From an uncultured Myxococcales bacterium (GTDB lineage Bacteria; Myxococcota_A; UBA9042), in assembly GCA_903883645.1 (NCBI GenBank), contig CAISBR010000145.1, positions 1 to 32,838 on the forward strand: a DNA stretch of 32,838 nucleotides, read 5' to 3'. How positions within the stretch are numbered: the stretch's first letter is position 1; the number at the start of each line of letters is the position of its first letter. Positions 1 through 8,242 of the stretch are shown here, in pieces. Below the pieces are notes generated by a model. The model was not told the origin of the DNA. It was given only the letters and a program-made list of their open reading frames with translations, and ran no database searches. The position numbers and the translations under genes were made by a program.

Positions 1-162
1 GACACCAAACCACAAACAAGAATCGAGGGAGTTGGACGTCGCGGCGAGTCTCAACGGGCGAGCTTGCGACCCACCCAGCCTACGACACCAAACCACAAAC
101 AAGAATCGAGGGAGTTGGACGTCGCGGCGAGTCCCAACGGGCGAGCTTGCGACCCACCCAGC
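1..162. repeat. Tandem 83-bp direct repeat, two copies
   Basis: Copy 1 covers 1-83 and copy 2 covers 84-162. The copies match over their first 79 bases apart from one T/C difference near base 51 (134 in copy 2). Each copy ends in the same 18 bases (62-79 and 145-162). The window begins exactly at the start of copy 1, so further copies may lie to the left. No credible gene lies in it. A shortened, diverged copy sits near 28030-28067. This looks like a dispersed intergenic repeat family rather than a coding element; its function is unknown. Confidence 0.85.
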
Positions 163-198
163 AGCGGAGAATTGGCCAAGTTCATGTAAGACAGATCC

Positions 199-621
199 TT
201 ACGGAATCTGCCCCCACCCATACTTGCCGCCCACCGCCGCCGTGGTCGCATGAACCGCCACCCCCTCGCCGTCCATGGCGCCGTGGCCGTCGTCGTGCAG
301 GGTATTGCGCACCTGCCAGTACACCACCTTGTCGCCGTAGTGGTAGACAATCTGCACCTGCCGGGGCGCGATGCCGGCGGCGAGCCCGGCGCCCGTGGCC
401 ACGCACACTGCCGCGTCTTGGCTGATGAACAAGCTGGCCGTGCAGCCGCTGCCCTTGTCGGTCTGGCATTTGCCTTGCTGCACCAGGGCCTCGCTGCTAG
501 GGCTGCTGCCGGCGGGCACGGGATGTGCGACGACGCAGGCGGGCAGGGTGCTGGTGGCCGCAGGCGACGAGGTGCAGCCGGCGGCGAACAAGAACAAGCA
601 GGTGCAAAGGGCTCGGTACAT
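199..621 (-). CDS. Small lipoprotein of unknown function
   Basis: A 140-residue protein that begins with a lipoprotein signal (hydrophobic LFLFAAGC, lipidated cysteine about residue 16), so it is probably anchored in the envelope. The mature part has several cysteines and no domain I recognise. It ends in a Tyr/Gly/Trp-containing stretch (YGWGQIP). The start at 621 is chosen because GGAGG lies 7 bases upstream and the signal peptide begins there; a longer in-frame start at 693 would bury the signal. It lies 22 bases downstream of tag on the same strand and is probably co-transcribed with it. Function cannot be assigned. Confidence 0.75.
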   Translation of the reverse strand: MYRALCTCLFLFAAGCTSSPAATSTLPACVVAHPVPAGSSPSSEALVQQGKCQTDKGSGCTASLFISQDAAVCVATGAGLAAGIAPRQVQIVYHYGDKVVYWQVRNTLHDDGHGAMDGEGVAVHATTAAVGGKYGWGQIP

Positions 622-643
622 GGCATGGCCTCCGCTTGCCAGT

Positions 644-1249
644 TTAGGTGGCGTGGCGGGGCTTGGCAAGCGGCAGTTCGAGCGTTGCCCCATGCCGAAA
701 ACAGCTAGTCAGATGGTCATTTACCACCCCCGTGGCCTGCAGGTGCGCATACACCACCGTCGACCCCAAGAACGAGAAGCCCAGGCGCTTGAGCTCCTTG
801 GCCATGCGGTCCGATAGGTCGGTGCGCGCCGGCAGCTCGCCCAGGCTCTGCCACGGATTGACCACCGGCTGGCCGCCCACCCACTGCCACTGCCACGCCG
901 CAAAACTGCCGTGCTTCTCTTGCACTTGTAGAAAGGCCCGCGCGTTGCCAATCGTCGCCTTGATCTTGGCCCGGTTGCGCACAATGCTGGGGTCGAGCAC
1001 GAGCCGCTCGATATCGGCCTCGCCAAACTGCGCCACCGCTTGGGGGTCAAAGTTCGCGAAACAGCGCCGATAGCCCTCGCGCTTGCCCAAGATGGTGCGC
1101 CACGACAGGCCGGCTTGCGCGCTCTCGAGCACCAAGAATTCGAACAACGTGCGGTCGTCGCGTACCGGCACGCCCCACTCGCTGTCGTGGTAGGCCATGT
1201 ACAGCTCGTCGCGGGTGCACCAGCCGCAGCGGCTTAGGGTGTCGCTCAT
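644..1249 (-). CDS. tag: DNA-3-methyladenine glycosylase I (Tag)
   Basis: This 201-residue cytoplasmic base-excision repair enzyme removes 3-methyladenine from alkylated DNA. It matches the Tag family along its whole length: the N-terminal CGWC segment, the YHDSEWGVP motif, QAGLSW, RNRAKI and the C-terminal VVNDH motif. The zinc ligands known from E. coli Tag correspond to Cys8, His21, His179 and Cys183, and the catalytic-pocket Glu to Glu42; all are present. Length is normal (E. coli 187 aa). It is transcribed away from the GMC oxidoreductase gene, with 206 bases between the two starts, and a small lipoprotein gene follows on the same strand. Confidence 0.96.
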   Translation of the reverse strand: MSDTLSRCGWCTRDELYMAYHDSEWGVPVRDDRTLFEFLVLESAQAGLSWRTILGKREGYRRCFANFDPQAVAQFGEADIERLVLDPSIVRNRAKIKATIGNARAFLQVQEKHGSFAAWQWQWVGGQPVVNPWQSLGELPARTDLSDRMAKELKRLGFSFLGSTVVYAHLQATGVVNDHLTSCFRHGATLELPLAKPRHAT

Positions 1250-1455
1250 GCTCGTTCCAGGGCGGCAGCTTTGCCACGCGGGCCACCATGCCCATGCAAC
1301 CAGTTGGCGTCAAGCGCGAATTGACTGCGGTGCTGCAAATCTTGACAACGCTGCGCGACTCCCCGAATCTTCGCGACTCTTGCACTCCGCGCCTCTGGGC
1401 TTGGGCCCAGCACACAGGCGCGCCACAGGCTCTGAACCCGACCCACGAGGACCGC

Positions 1456-3795
1456 ATGTACCGCCCGATTTCGTCCGATATTTCAAAGCTTTCGGCCCAT
1501 TACGACGCGATTGTTGTCGGCTCGGGCTACGGGGGCGCGATTGCGGCCTGTCGCTTGGCCCAGGCGCGGCGGCCCGACGGCTCGCGGCTCAAGGTGGCGC
1601 TGCTCGAGCGCGGTCGCGAGCTGCTGCCGGGGCAATATCCCAATACGCCCGTTAAGTTCATGGAAGAGGCCCAGTTTACCGCCCTCGACACGGTGGTGGG
1701 GCGTCGCGACGGTCTGTTCGACTTCCGCGCCAACGGCGACTTGGCCACGATTTCGGCCTGCGGCCTGGGTGGCACGTCGCTCATCAATGCTGGCGTGGCG
1801 ATAAAGCCGCTGCCATGGGTCTTTGCCGACCCCATCTGGCCGCAGGGCCTGCGCGACGACCTGCCCGCGCTGTTCCACGGTATGGACACGGCGCACACCA
1901 TGCTGGGGCTGACGCCGTATCCCAGCGACCGGCCCGTGCCCGGCAAGCTGGCGGCGCTGCAGCTGTCGGCCAAGACCATGAACGCCAAGTATTTTACCGC
2001 CGACGTCGCGTGTACCTTTACCGAGGGTCGCAATGCCGCGGGCGTCGACATGGCGGCGTGCACCGGTTGCGGCGACTGCGTCATGGGCTGCAACGAGGGC
2101 GCCAAGAACACCACGCTCTACAACTACTTGCCGCTGGCCCACAAGCACGGGGCCCAGCTGTTTACCCAGTGCGAAGTGCGCCACCTAGAGAGGCGGGGCG
2201 AGCACTGGTTCGTGCACTTTGCCTCGCTGGTGGGCGACCGCAGCGACTTTACTAGTGATCTGGCCTGTGTCTCGGCCGACCTAGTGGTGTTGGGCGCGGG
2301 TACCCAGGGCACCAACGAGATTTTGCTGCGGTCGCGCGCCGCCGGTCTGCCGCTGTCGGACCAGCTGGGGCACCGCTTCTCGGGCAACGGCGATGCGCTG
2401 GGCTTTGGCTACAATACCAACCATGTGATCGACGCGCTGGGCACGGGCGAAGACAAGCCCGACCCGACGAATCCGCCCGGGCCGTGCATCTCGGGCATCA
2501 TCGATCTGCGCGAAACCGAAGCGAAACCCGAGTGGGGTATGGTGATTATGGAGGGCGTAGTGCCCGCGACCTTCGCGCCCTTCTTTGGTGCGGTCATGGC
2601 GACCGAAGCGACCCTGCGCGGCCGCGAAACCCAGCCGGGCTTGGCCCAGACGGCCAGTGAGCTGCTGCGCGAGGCCGAGGGGCTGCTGCCGGGCACCTCG
2701 CCAGCGGTGCGCAACACCCAGACTTACTTGGTGATGTGCCACGACGACAGCGGCGGCAAGCTCGAGCTGCACGATGGCGACCGGGTGCGCACGGTGTGGC
2801 CAAGTGCCAGTCGCGACGCGTACTTGCAGGTGGTCGATGATCGCTTGTTCCAGGCGACCAAGGCGCTGGGTGGCATCCACGTGCCCAATCCCACCTGGGG
2901 TGGGCACCTGATCGACAAGCTGATTACCTGCCATCCCCTGGGCGGAGCCCACATGGCCGACGCGGCGAGCCACGGGGTGACCAACCACAAAGGCCATGTA
3001 TTTGCCGGTACTAGCGGGCAAGAAGTGTACGATGGTCTGCTGGTGACCGATGCCGCGGTGATGCCGCGCTCGCTGGGTGTAAACCCGCTGCTCACGATTT
3101 CGGGCATGGCCGAGCGCAGCATGGCGCACCTGCTGGCCGACCGCGGCTGGACGCTCGACAACAGCGTGCCCGCCGAGCCGCCCGCGCCGGCCGCAACCAT
3201 CGGTGTGCGGTTTACCGAAAAGATGTCAGGTACTTTGGGCCTAGGCGACGAGGCGGCCTTTGAGCCCGAGCTGATGCCCGACTCGGTGCTCAGCGGCGAC
3301 GCATCGTTCGTGGTGTGCGTGCAAGCCGATGATCTCGAAGCAGTTCTTGACCGGTCCGGTCACCTAGCGGCGCTAAGTGGCACCTTGAGCTGTGCGCTGC
3401 TGTCGCCCGAGCCGCTGCAGATCGAGGCAGGCCGCTGCGCGATGCTAGTGGTCGACCCGCAGGATCCACAAAACCGCTTGATGCAGTACCAGTTCGTGGC
3501 CGTGTCGCAAGAGGGGCAGACTTGGTACTTCGATGGCGTAAAGACTTTGCACGACGGCGCCGGTCTGTCTTTGCTGGGCGAAAGTACTACGCTGCAGGTC
3601 ACTCTGCACAACGGGCGCGACGAGCGCGGGCCGCTGGCGGGGCGTGGCACGCTGTATGTGCACGCTGCCGACTTGGCGCACTCGCTGACCACGCTTGAAG
3701 TGCTGGGGACCGACGATTTGGGTGACAAGGCGCAAGCCCTGGCGCGGTGCGGCGAATTCTTTGTGGGTACCCTAGCCAAGCTGGTGGTCGAGTAG
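1456..3795 (+). CDS. GMC-family FAD oxidoreductase with Cys cluster (cholesterol oxidase-like)
   Basis: A 779-residue flavoprotein of the glucose-methanol-choline oxidoreductase superfamily. The FAD-binding GSGYGG (residues 22-27) is followed by ALLERG. The C-terminal GMC domain has CHPLGGAH (His493) and GVNPLLTISG, the usual catalytic His/Asn region. Four cysteines at 202, 205, 208 and 212 form a ferredoxin-like CxxCxxCxxxC motif seen in the cholesterol-oxidase-like branch. A C-terminal extension of roughly 160 residues (starting near RFTEKMSG) resembles the extra domain of actinobacterial relatives. The start at 1456 has GAGG upstream; an in-frame ATG at 1288 gives an unconserved leader. 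No signal peptide is seen. The substrate is unknown; a sterol or other secondary alcohol is an inference from the subfamily. Confidence 0.88.
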   Translation: MYRPISSDISKLSAHYDAIVVGSGYGGAIAACRLAQARRPDGSRLKVALLERGRELLPGQYPNTPVKFMEEAQFTALDTVVGRRDGLFDFRANGDLATISACGLGGTSLINAGVAIKPLPWVFADPIWPQGLRDDLPALFHGMDTAHTMLGLTPYPSDRPVPGKLAALQLSAKTMNAKYFTADVACTFTEGRNAAGVDMAACTGCGDCVMGCNEGAKNTTLYNYLPLAHKHGAQLFTQCEVRHLERRGEHWFVHFASLVGDRSDFTSDLACVSADLVVLGAGTQGTNEILLRSRAAGLPLSDQLGHRFSGNGDALGFGYNTNHVIDALGTGEDKPDPTNPPGPCISGIIDLRETEAKPEWGMVIMEGVVPATFAPFFGAVMATEATLRGRETQPGLAQTASELLREAEGLLPGTSPAVRNTQTYLVMCHDDSGGKLELHDGDRVRTVWPSASRDAYLQVVDDRLFQATKALGGIHVPNPTWGGHLIDKLITCHPLGGAHMADAASHGVTNHKGHVFAGTSGQEVYDGLLVTDAAVMPRSLGVNPLLTISGMAERSMAHLLADRGWTLDNSVPAEPPAPAATIGVRFTEKMSGTLGLGDEAAFEPELMPDSVLSGDASFVVCVQADDLEAVLDRSGHLAALSGTLSCALLSPEPLQIEAGRCAMLVVDPQDPQNRLMQYQFVAVSQEGQTWYFDGVKTLHDGAGLSLLGESTTLQVTLHNGRDERGPLAGRGTLYVHAADLAHSLTTLEVLGTDDLGDKAQALARCGEFFVGTLAKLVVE

Positions 3796-3825
3796 AGTGC
3801 CCGCCAACTGCACAACACAGATAAG

Positions 3826-4545
3826 CTAGCCAAAACGCTTGGTAATCGCTTCGCGCAGCCCTTCTTTCGCATGGTCGCGCAGCACAGTGCCGTGGGCGGG
3901 TAGCAGCGTCGCAAACGGCATATCGAGCAGGCGCACCAGGTCTTGCCGCACCCCTGGCCCCATCGCCTTGGTCCACGGGCCACCGATGTGCTTGGGACCA
4001 AAGCCCAGTACGCTCAAGACGACCTTTGCCAGTAGCGACGCGCCGGCGAAACTGGTCCAATTCTGCAAGCTATCGCAGGTCAGCAGCAGCCCGCCGTGCC
4101 GGGCGATAATCAGAGCCACTTCGGGATGTTTGCCATGGGCGAACGCAAATACGCTGGTATTGGGCAGCGGTTCGAGGCCGTCGGTCAGGTCGGCAGTGTG
4201 TTGTAGGCCCGCAGAGTGGCGCACTCCCGGCGGTGCCCAGAACTTCGGCTGGTAGCGGTCGACATAGAACGGGTCGTCCATGCCATGAAAGGCGCCGATT
4301 TTCATCAAGTTCGTCACCTTGCCTAGCTTGTCGAGCTCGGCGAGGCCGGCAGGGGTCAGTCGCACCGAGTTCACCAGAGTTAGCTCGCCTGCCTGGCGCA
4401 AAATCGTCATGTTCCGGGTAATGACCACGCCGGGCCCCATGCGGAAACTGCCCGTTACTTGGAAGATGTCGGCGAATACCTCGACAATGGGGCCGTGCGA
4501 CAGCGCTGGGGCAAAGGTGTTTGAAGCAGCAGAGGACTGGGTCAT
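3826..4545 (-). CDS. Metallo-beta-lactamase-fold protein, DUF4336-like
   Basis: A 239-residue probable cytoplasmic protein with a degenerate metallo-beta-lactamase fold. It shows HGMDD (His88, Asp90, Asp91) in place of the classical HxHxDH, an Asp in LLLTCDS (Asp158), and PAHG near the C-terminus (His218). The order (short N-terminal beta region, VRLTPAGLAEL, then a histidine/aspartate site) resembles DUF4336-type MBL proteins. Catalysis is uncertain because a canonical two-metal site is not evident. Start choice is weak: ATG at 4545 has an AAGTGA-like element, while ATG at 4566 and TTG at 4581 are in frame. It is convergent with the GMC oxidoreductase gene, with 30 bases between the stops. 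Confidence 0.72.
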   Translation of the reverse strand: MTQSSAASNTFAPALSHGPIVEVFADIFQVTGSFRMGPGVVITRNMTILRQAGELTLVNSVRLTPAGLAELDKLGKVTNLMKIGAFHGMDDPFYVDRYQPKFWAPPGVRHSAGLQHTADLTDGLEPLPNTSVFAFAHGKHPEVALIIARHGGLLLTCDSLQNWTSFAGASLLAKVVLSVLGFGPKHIGGPWTKAMGPGVRQDLVRLLDMPFATLLPAHGTVLRDHAKEGLREAITKRFG

Positions 4546-4782
4546 TGGTTTCACTTGAGGCGTCATCGCCCGCCGAGCCAAGGCTTGCAGAGTTGCCGGT
4601 CCTCGTCAACATCCTGTTTCACAAGATCTTGTTTCGCAAGCCTGCACCGTATCCCGCCTTGGCTTGCTTTGCTCAGCGACGTGGCTCACTGCCACGCGGG
4701 TTTTGTGCCGCCGCGCTTGGCAGCACGCTTGGGCCGCGGGCCGGCTAGCGGCGCTCGACTCGTACCGCGTTCTGGGAGCTCC

Positions 4783-5322
4783 ATGTCCACCATCAGCTTC
4801 CAAATCGACCAGTTGCCAGGCCTCGCCGCCAACGCAGGCCCCTTTACCTTCAGCTTCGAGCGCAGCGACCCACACAGCGCGACCGCCACGCCGAGCATTC
4901 CGCCGGTCAACCGTGGGCCCGAGTCGTACGCCGTGTCGCGCGAGCAAGAAGACTGGGTGGCGCGGCAGTGGCCCGAGCTCGAGATGGTGTTCGCCGGCGC
5001 TTGGGTGGCGCACTCGATTGGGCAAATCCAAAAGATTCTTGACGATTTGGGGCCTATCGCCCCGGGTCCGTCGTTTGCGGCGCGGTTCTTGCTCCAGCAG
5101 CTGCTCTCTGGGCCCAAGCTCCCCGGCGTGCCGACGAGCAATGGCCTGCCGGCGTGGCACGCCCGGCCCGATGTCAGCGAAATATTCAGAGTTCAAAACC
5201 TCGCCGCGCACCGCCCGCCGCTACGGACACGCCCCCGTCGCACCACCGCTCACCCCGCCTACAAAAACCTTGTTTACGTAGCACGGCGTAATGCAGTAAT
5301 CGCCCTTGGGTTGCCACATTAG
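4783..5322 (+). CDS. Unrecognised protein, probably 3'-truncated
   Basis: The reading frame starts at an ATG with GGGAG 6 bases upstream and has strong GC-rich third positions to about base 5180. This coding part gives about 130 residues with no family I recognise (contains SREQEDWVARQWPELE). After that, codon choice changes sharply (ATA, AGA, GTT, CTA) and the frame becomes Arg-rich. It runs 102 bases into the 3' end of the convergent lipoprotein gene, whose stop is at 5221. The best reading is that the real 3' end was deleted or frameshifted and the frame now stops by chance at 5322. A genuine tail-to-tail overlap is less likely. Confidence 0.5.
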   Translation: MSTISFQIDQLPGLAANAGPFTFSFERSDPHSATATPSIPPVNRGPESYAVSREQEDWVARQWPELEMVFAGAWVAHSIGQIQKILDDLGPIAPGPSFAARFLLQQLLSGPKLPGVPTSNGLPAWHARPDVSEIFRVQNLAAHRPPLRTRPRRTTAHPAYKNLVYVARRNAVIALGLPH

Positions 5323-6855
5323 GTTCTGCTTGGCCGCGCACGAATCGCCCGACTGGTAGCACATCTCGAACGGCTTCTTGCCGCCGCCGCCGCCCAGCGC
5401 AGCCGGTGACCACAGCTTGCCCACGTACCACATATCCAGCGGATGCATCTCTACCTTGAATAGCTGCACGGTCGGGTTGCCCATCAGCCAGATGTGCAGC
5501 GAGGCATACGAAGTGCCAAAACCGTGGTCATTCCAGTAATGCACGCCCACCGCATAGCCCACCGGGTCGGCCACATCGCCCTCGAGCTGCAGCAGGTTCA
5601 GATTCTCGGGCCCGGCGCCGTCGGTGTCGTCGAGGTCCAGGCCCGGGTCATCGCTGCTACTCGACGCGCTGCCCCAGTTCGGACTTGCATTAAACCAGAA
5701 GGCATCCCATGGGTTACTGAACCACGGGTCGGGCGTGCCATCGCAATCTAGGTCCGGCTCGGCCGCCGTTGGGTGGGCAAAATGCAAGTCCAAGTCGGAG
5801 CCTGCCGCCGGGCCTGTGTTGTATTGGTTGGGGTCCGCCGGCGTATCCCACAGCAGCTCGATGTGGACCGCGCCGTCCGGCACAACATTCACCGTTTCGC
5901 AAGTCATTTTGCAGCTTTGGTTCCCCTGATCATCCCACACCGTAAGGCAGAACACGTAGTCGCCCGCCGCGTTGGCCAAAAGGGTCGGGTTCGCCATCGT
6001 CGCGCTCGGCAAAAGCGGCTGATTCGCGCCGGCCGGCTGCTTCACCGCCCACAGGTACTTGGCGATTTTGCCGCCGTTCATCGCCACCGACTTGCTCCCC
6101 TGCGCGTGCAGCAGCGTCTGCGGCACGACCTGCGGACCTTCTAGCACGTTCACCACTGCCTGCGGGCAGCTATCGGCCACGCCCACACCGTGCACCACAA
6201 ACGAAGGTCCAGTCCAAGCATTCAACTTCACAACAAAAGTTTCCAGGTCGTCGGGCCCCGGCTGCGGCGTCACATCCGTCGGCTTGTACAGCATCGTCAC
6301 CGCTTGGCACTTACCAGCCGCGAGCTTTAGCGGATTGCTAGCACTGAGCGGCGGCGGATTCGCCAGCAGCTTAGCGGCATACAGCGCGTCTTCATCGACC
6401 GAGAACTCGCTACTCGTGCTCTGGGTCGGCACTGCTTCAATCGCCGTGACCTCGGCGGCAATCTTGGCGCAATTGCACAGCGAGACCGACTGCTTACCTA
6501 GCGTCTTGCCCACTACCGCTCCGCCAAACTGCAAAGTGGCCGGCTTCACGCCTAGGCACAGCTCAGGCGGTGGCCCAGCATCCGTTTCTGTCGCCGTGTC
6601 GGCAGGTTGCGCGACCTCTTCGCTATCCGCAGTCGCCGTTTCCGTCGCCGAATCTGCAGTCGAATCTGCAGTCGAATCTGCCGTCAAGTCGGCGGCCACG
6701 TCGGCCACTGCGTCGGCTACACTGCCCGCATCGGTATCCGCGGCGCCGCTCACCGTGCCCACTTGGGTCCCGGGATTCGCAGGGCTGCTGCAGGCTATCG
6801 CTAGCGAGATCAGTAGGTTGATCCCGATCGAGCGGCACAAAGTTGAGTCGCGCAT
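5221..6855 (-). CDS. Large lipoprotein with ASPM-like and myxobacterial surface domain
   Basis: A 544-residue exported protein. It has a signal peptide with the putative lipid cysteine at residue 22 (LAIAC), then a linker of Asp/Ala/Thr/Ser to about residue 95. An ASPM/HYDIN-like segment follows (LQFGGAVVGKTLG to FSVDED), then a PKD-like beta region (AGDYVFCLTVWDDQGNQSC). The C-terminal domain has GSDLDLHFAHP, DTDGAGPENLN and VGVHYWNDHGFG, a module I associate with myxobacterial surface lipoproteins. GGGAGG precedes the ATG. It is the last gene of the minus-strand exported-protein run, 30 bases after the Sel1 gene. Its linker DNA contains a 12-bp triplicate repeat at 6649-6684. The role is unknown, probably envelope or surface. 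Confidence 0.85.
   Translation of the reverse strand: MRDSTLCRSIGINLLISLAIACSSPANPGTQVGTVSGAADTDAGSVADAVADVAADLTADSTADSTADSATETATADSEEVAQPADTATETDAGPPPELCLGVKPATLQFGGAVVGKTLGKQSVSLCNCAKIAAEVTAIEAVPTQSTSSEFSVDEDALYAAKLLANPPPLSASNPLKLAAGKCQAVTMLYKPTDVTPQPGPDDLETFVVKLNAWTGPSFVVHGVGVADSCPQAVVNVLEGPQVVPQTLLHAQGSKSVAMNGGKIAKYLWAVKQPAGANQPLLPSATMANPTLLANAAGDYVFCLTVWDDQGNQSCKMTCETVNVVPDGAVHIELLWDTPADPNQYNTGPAAGSDLDLHFAHPTAAEPDLDCDGTPDPWFSNPWDAFWFNASPNWGSASSSSDDPGLDLDDTDGAGPENLNLLQLEGDVADPVGYAVGVHYWNDHGFGTSYASLHIWLMGNPTVQLFKVEMHPLDMWYVGKLWSPAALGGGGGKKPFEMCYQSGDSCAAKQNLMWQPKGDYCITPCYVNKVFVGGVSGGATGACP
6649..6684. repeat. 12-bp tandem repeat x3 in a linker
   Basis: Three head-to-tail copies of a 12-base unit (cgaatctgcagt, with one change in the third) lie in the linker-coding part of the large lipoprotein gene. 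They encode the repeated ADST/TADS residues of the flexible linker. Such units can change copy number in frame. Confidence 0.8.
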
Positions 6856-6885
6856 AGCAGCCTCCCCGCAGCGGCACAGCGCCGC

Positions 6886-8007
6886 CTACTTACCTAGCGC
6901 CGCGCAGCCCAGCTTGTCGCCTTGTGCGCAGGCTCGGCCAAAATACAGCTTGGCGCGTGCTGGGTCGGCCTTGGCACCGCGATTCAGCAATTCACCAAGC
7001 CTTACGCAGGCTCCCGTGTGGCCCGCCGTGCAGGCGCGGTCAAAGTAGCTCTCAGCGCGTTCGGTCGGCTTGGCGAAACCTTGCTCGTAGTATTCGCCCA
7101 CGGCTAGGCACGCGGCGGCGTAGTCCAGGCCGCAGCCAAAGTCGAACAATTCTAGGGCGCGCGCCCGGTCCGCCGTTACGCCGCGGCCCTGTTCATAGAC
7201 CAAGCCGGCGTACTGGCAGGCCAAACCGTGCCCCTTTTCGCAGGCTTGCACGTAGTAGCCGGCGGCGCGGCCGGCGTTGGTCTCGATGCCCATGCCCTTT
7301 TCGCAGGCAAAGGCCATGAGTAGGCAGCCCGAGCCTGCCCCCAAGCTGCACGCCTTGGTGTAGTAGGTCACTGCGCGTGTCCACGACAGGTCGACGCCGC
7401 GGCCTTTTTCGTGCATTAGGCCCAGGCTCGAGCAACCGGGGCCGTAATCGGCGTCGCAGGCGCGGGCGAATAGGCCCAAGGCGCGGGCTTCGTCGCGTTC
7501 TACAATCGTTCCGTCTACATACATAGTGCCTAAGTTGGCGCAGGCGCGGGCGTCGCCATCGTTGCAGGCCGCGCCGTAGAACTTGGCAGCGAGCGGTCCG
7601 TCGCGCGGTACGCCGCGGCCGGATTCGAGCAAGATCGCCGCGAGCGTGCAGCTGCCCATGTGGCTGGCGCGGCAGGCAATCGTAAGGAGTTTTGAAGCCC
7701 TAGCATCGTCGCGGCGTCCACCGCCCCCTTCCATCAGCATGCGACCTAAGCGACCGCATGCCAGGGGGTCCTCGACTGCGCAGGCCTTTTCGTACATCGC
7801 TTGCGCCTTGGCGGTGTCGAGCGGCACGCCGTTGCCCTCTTCGTACCAGCGGCCCACCTCGCCGCAGCGTCGCACTTCGCCCAGGTTGCACGCCTCAAGG
7901 GCGGCCTCGCGCGCGGTGGGCGCAGCACTGCAGCTTGCTGTGACAATCCCAATCACAATCAAGATGCTACGGGCCATTGTCCGCTTTTGCCGCAGCTTGT
8001 ACGCCAT
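6886..8007 (-). CDS. Sel1-repeat, HcpA-type cysteine-rich lipoprotein
   Basis: A 373-residue protein with a lipoprotein-like signal (lipid Cys about residue 26) followed by ten Sel1-like repeats of roughly 36 residues. Each repeat carries a pair of cysteines spaced C-x7-C (for example ACAVEDPLAC, ACEKGHGLAC), the arrangement of Helicobacter HcpA-type proteins where each pair forms a disulfide across a helical hairpin. The protein is therefore an exported alpha-solenoid, probably a binding scaffold. The start at 8007 is supported by AAGGGG 6 bases upstream; ATG at 7977 would also leave a signal peptide. Its 5' end overlaps the preceding small lipoprotein gene by 41 bases, suggesting translational coupling. 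Confidence 0.9.
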   Translation of the reverse strand: MAYKLRQKRTMARSILIVIGIVTASCSAAPTAREAALEACNLGEVRRCGEVGRWYEEGNGVPLDTAKAQAMYEKACAVEDPLACGRLGRMLMEGGGGRRDDARASKLLTIACRASHMGSCTLAAILLESGRGVPRDGPLAAKFYGAACNDGDARACANLGTMYVDGTIVERDEARALGLFARACDADYGPGCSSLGLMHEKGRGVDLSWTRAVTYYTKACSLGAGSGCLLMAFACEKGMGIETNAGRAAGYYVQACEKGHGLACQYAGLVYEQGRGVTADRARALELFDFGCGLDYAAACLAVGEYYEQGFAKPTERAESYFDRACTAGHTGACVRLGELLNRGAKADPARAKLYFGRACAQGDKLGCAALGK

Positions 8008-8227
8008 CGCTTTCCCCTTGCTCGCCTTGGTCAACTCGGCAATCCGACTTGCCAAGTAGCGCGAAACAGGGGGGTGCGTCAACTGTGCGGGGCGCGCTCA
8101 ATTCTGCGGACCATCGGCGCAGCGCCCATGTGTCGCTGGCGGCGGCGTCGGCAGTGGCGGCGGGTGCCGGCGCTTCGGCCGCACATCCGACGAGCATGGC
8201 GCAAAATAGCCAGTAACTGCGATACAT
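7967..8227 (-). CDS. Small lipoprotein of unknown function
   Basis: An 86-residue protein starting with MYRSYWLFCAMLVGC, a good lipobox (LVGC), then an Ala/Pro/Thr-rich stretch and a short region with two cysteines (CFALLGKSDC). AGGAAGG lies close upstream of the ATG. It starts 15 bases after the stop of the upstream lipoprotein gene and overlaps the downstream Sel1 gene by 41 bases, so it belongs to the same transcript. No family is recognised. The tail beyond about residue 70 overlaps the coding start of the Sel1 gene and may be unconstrained. Confidence 0.7.
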   Translation of the reverse strand: MYRSYWLFCAMLVGCAAEAPAPAATADAAASDTWALRRWSAELSAPRTVDAPPCFALLGKSDCRVDQGEQGESDGVQAAAKADNGP

Positions 8228-8242
8228 TGCCTTCCTACCGAA

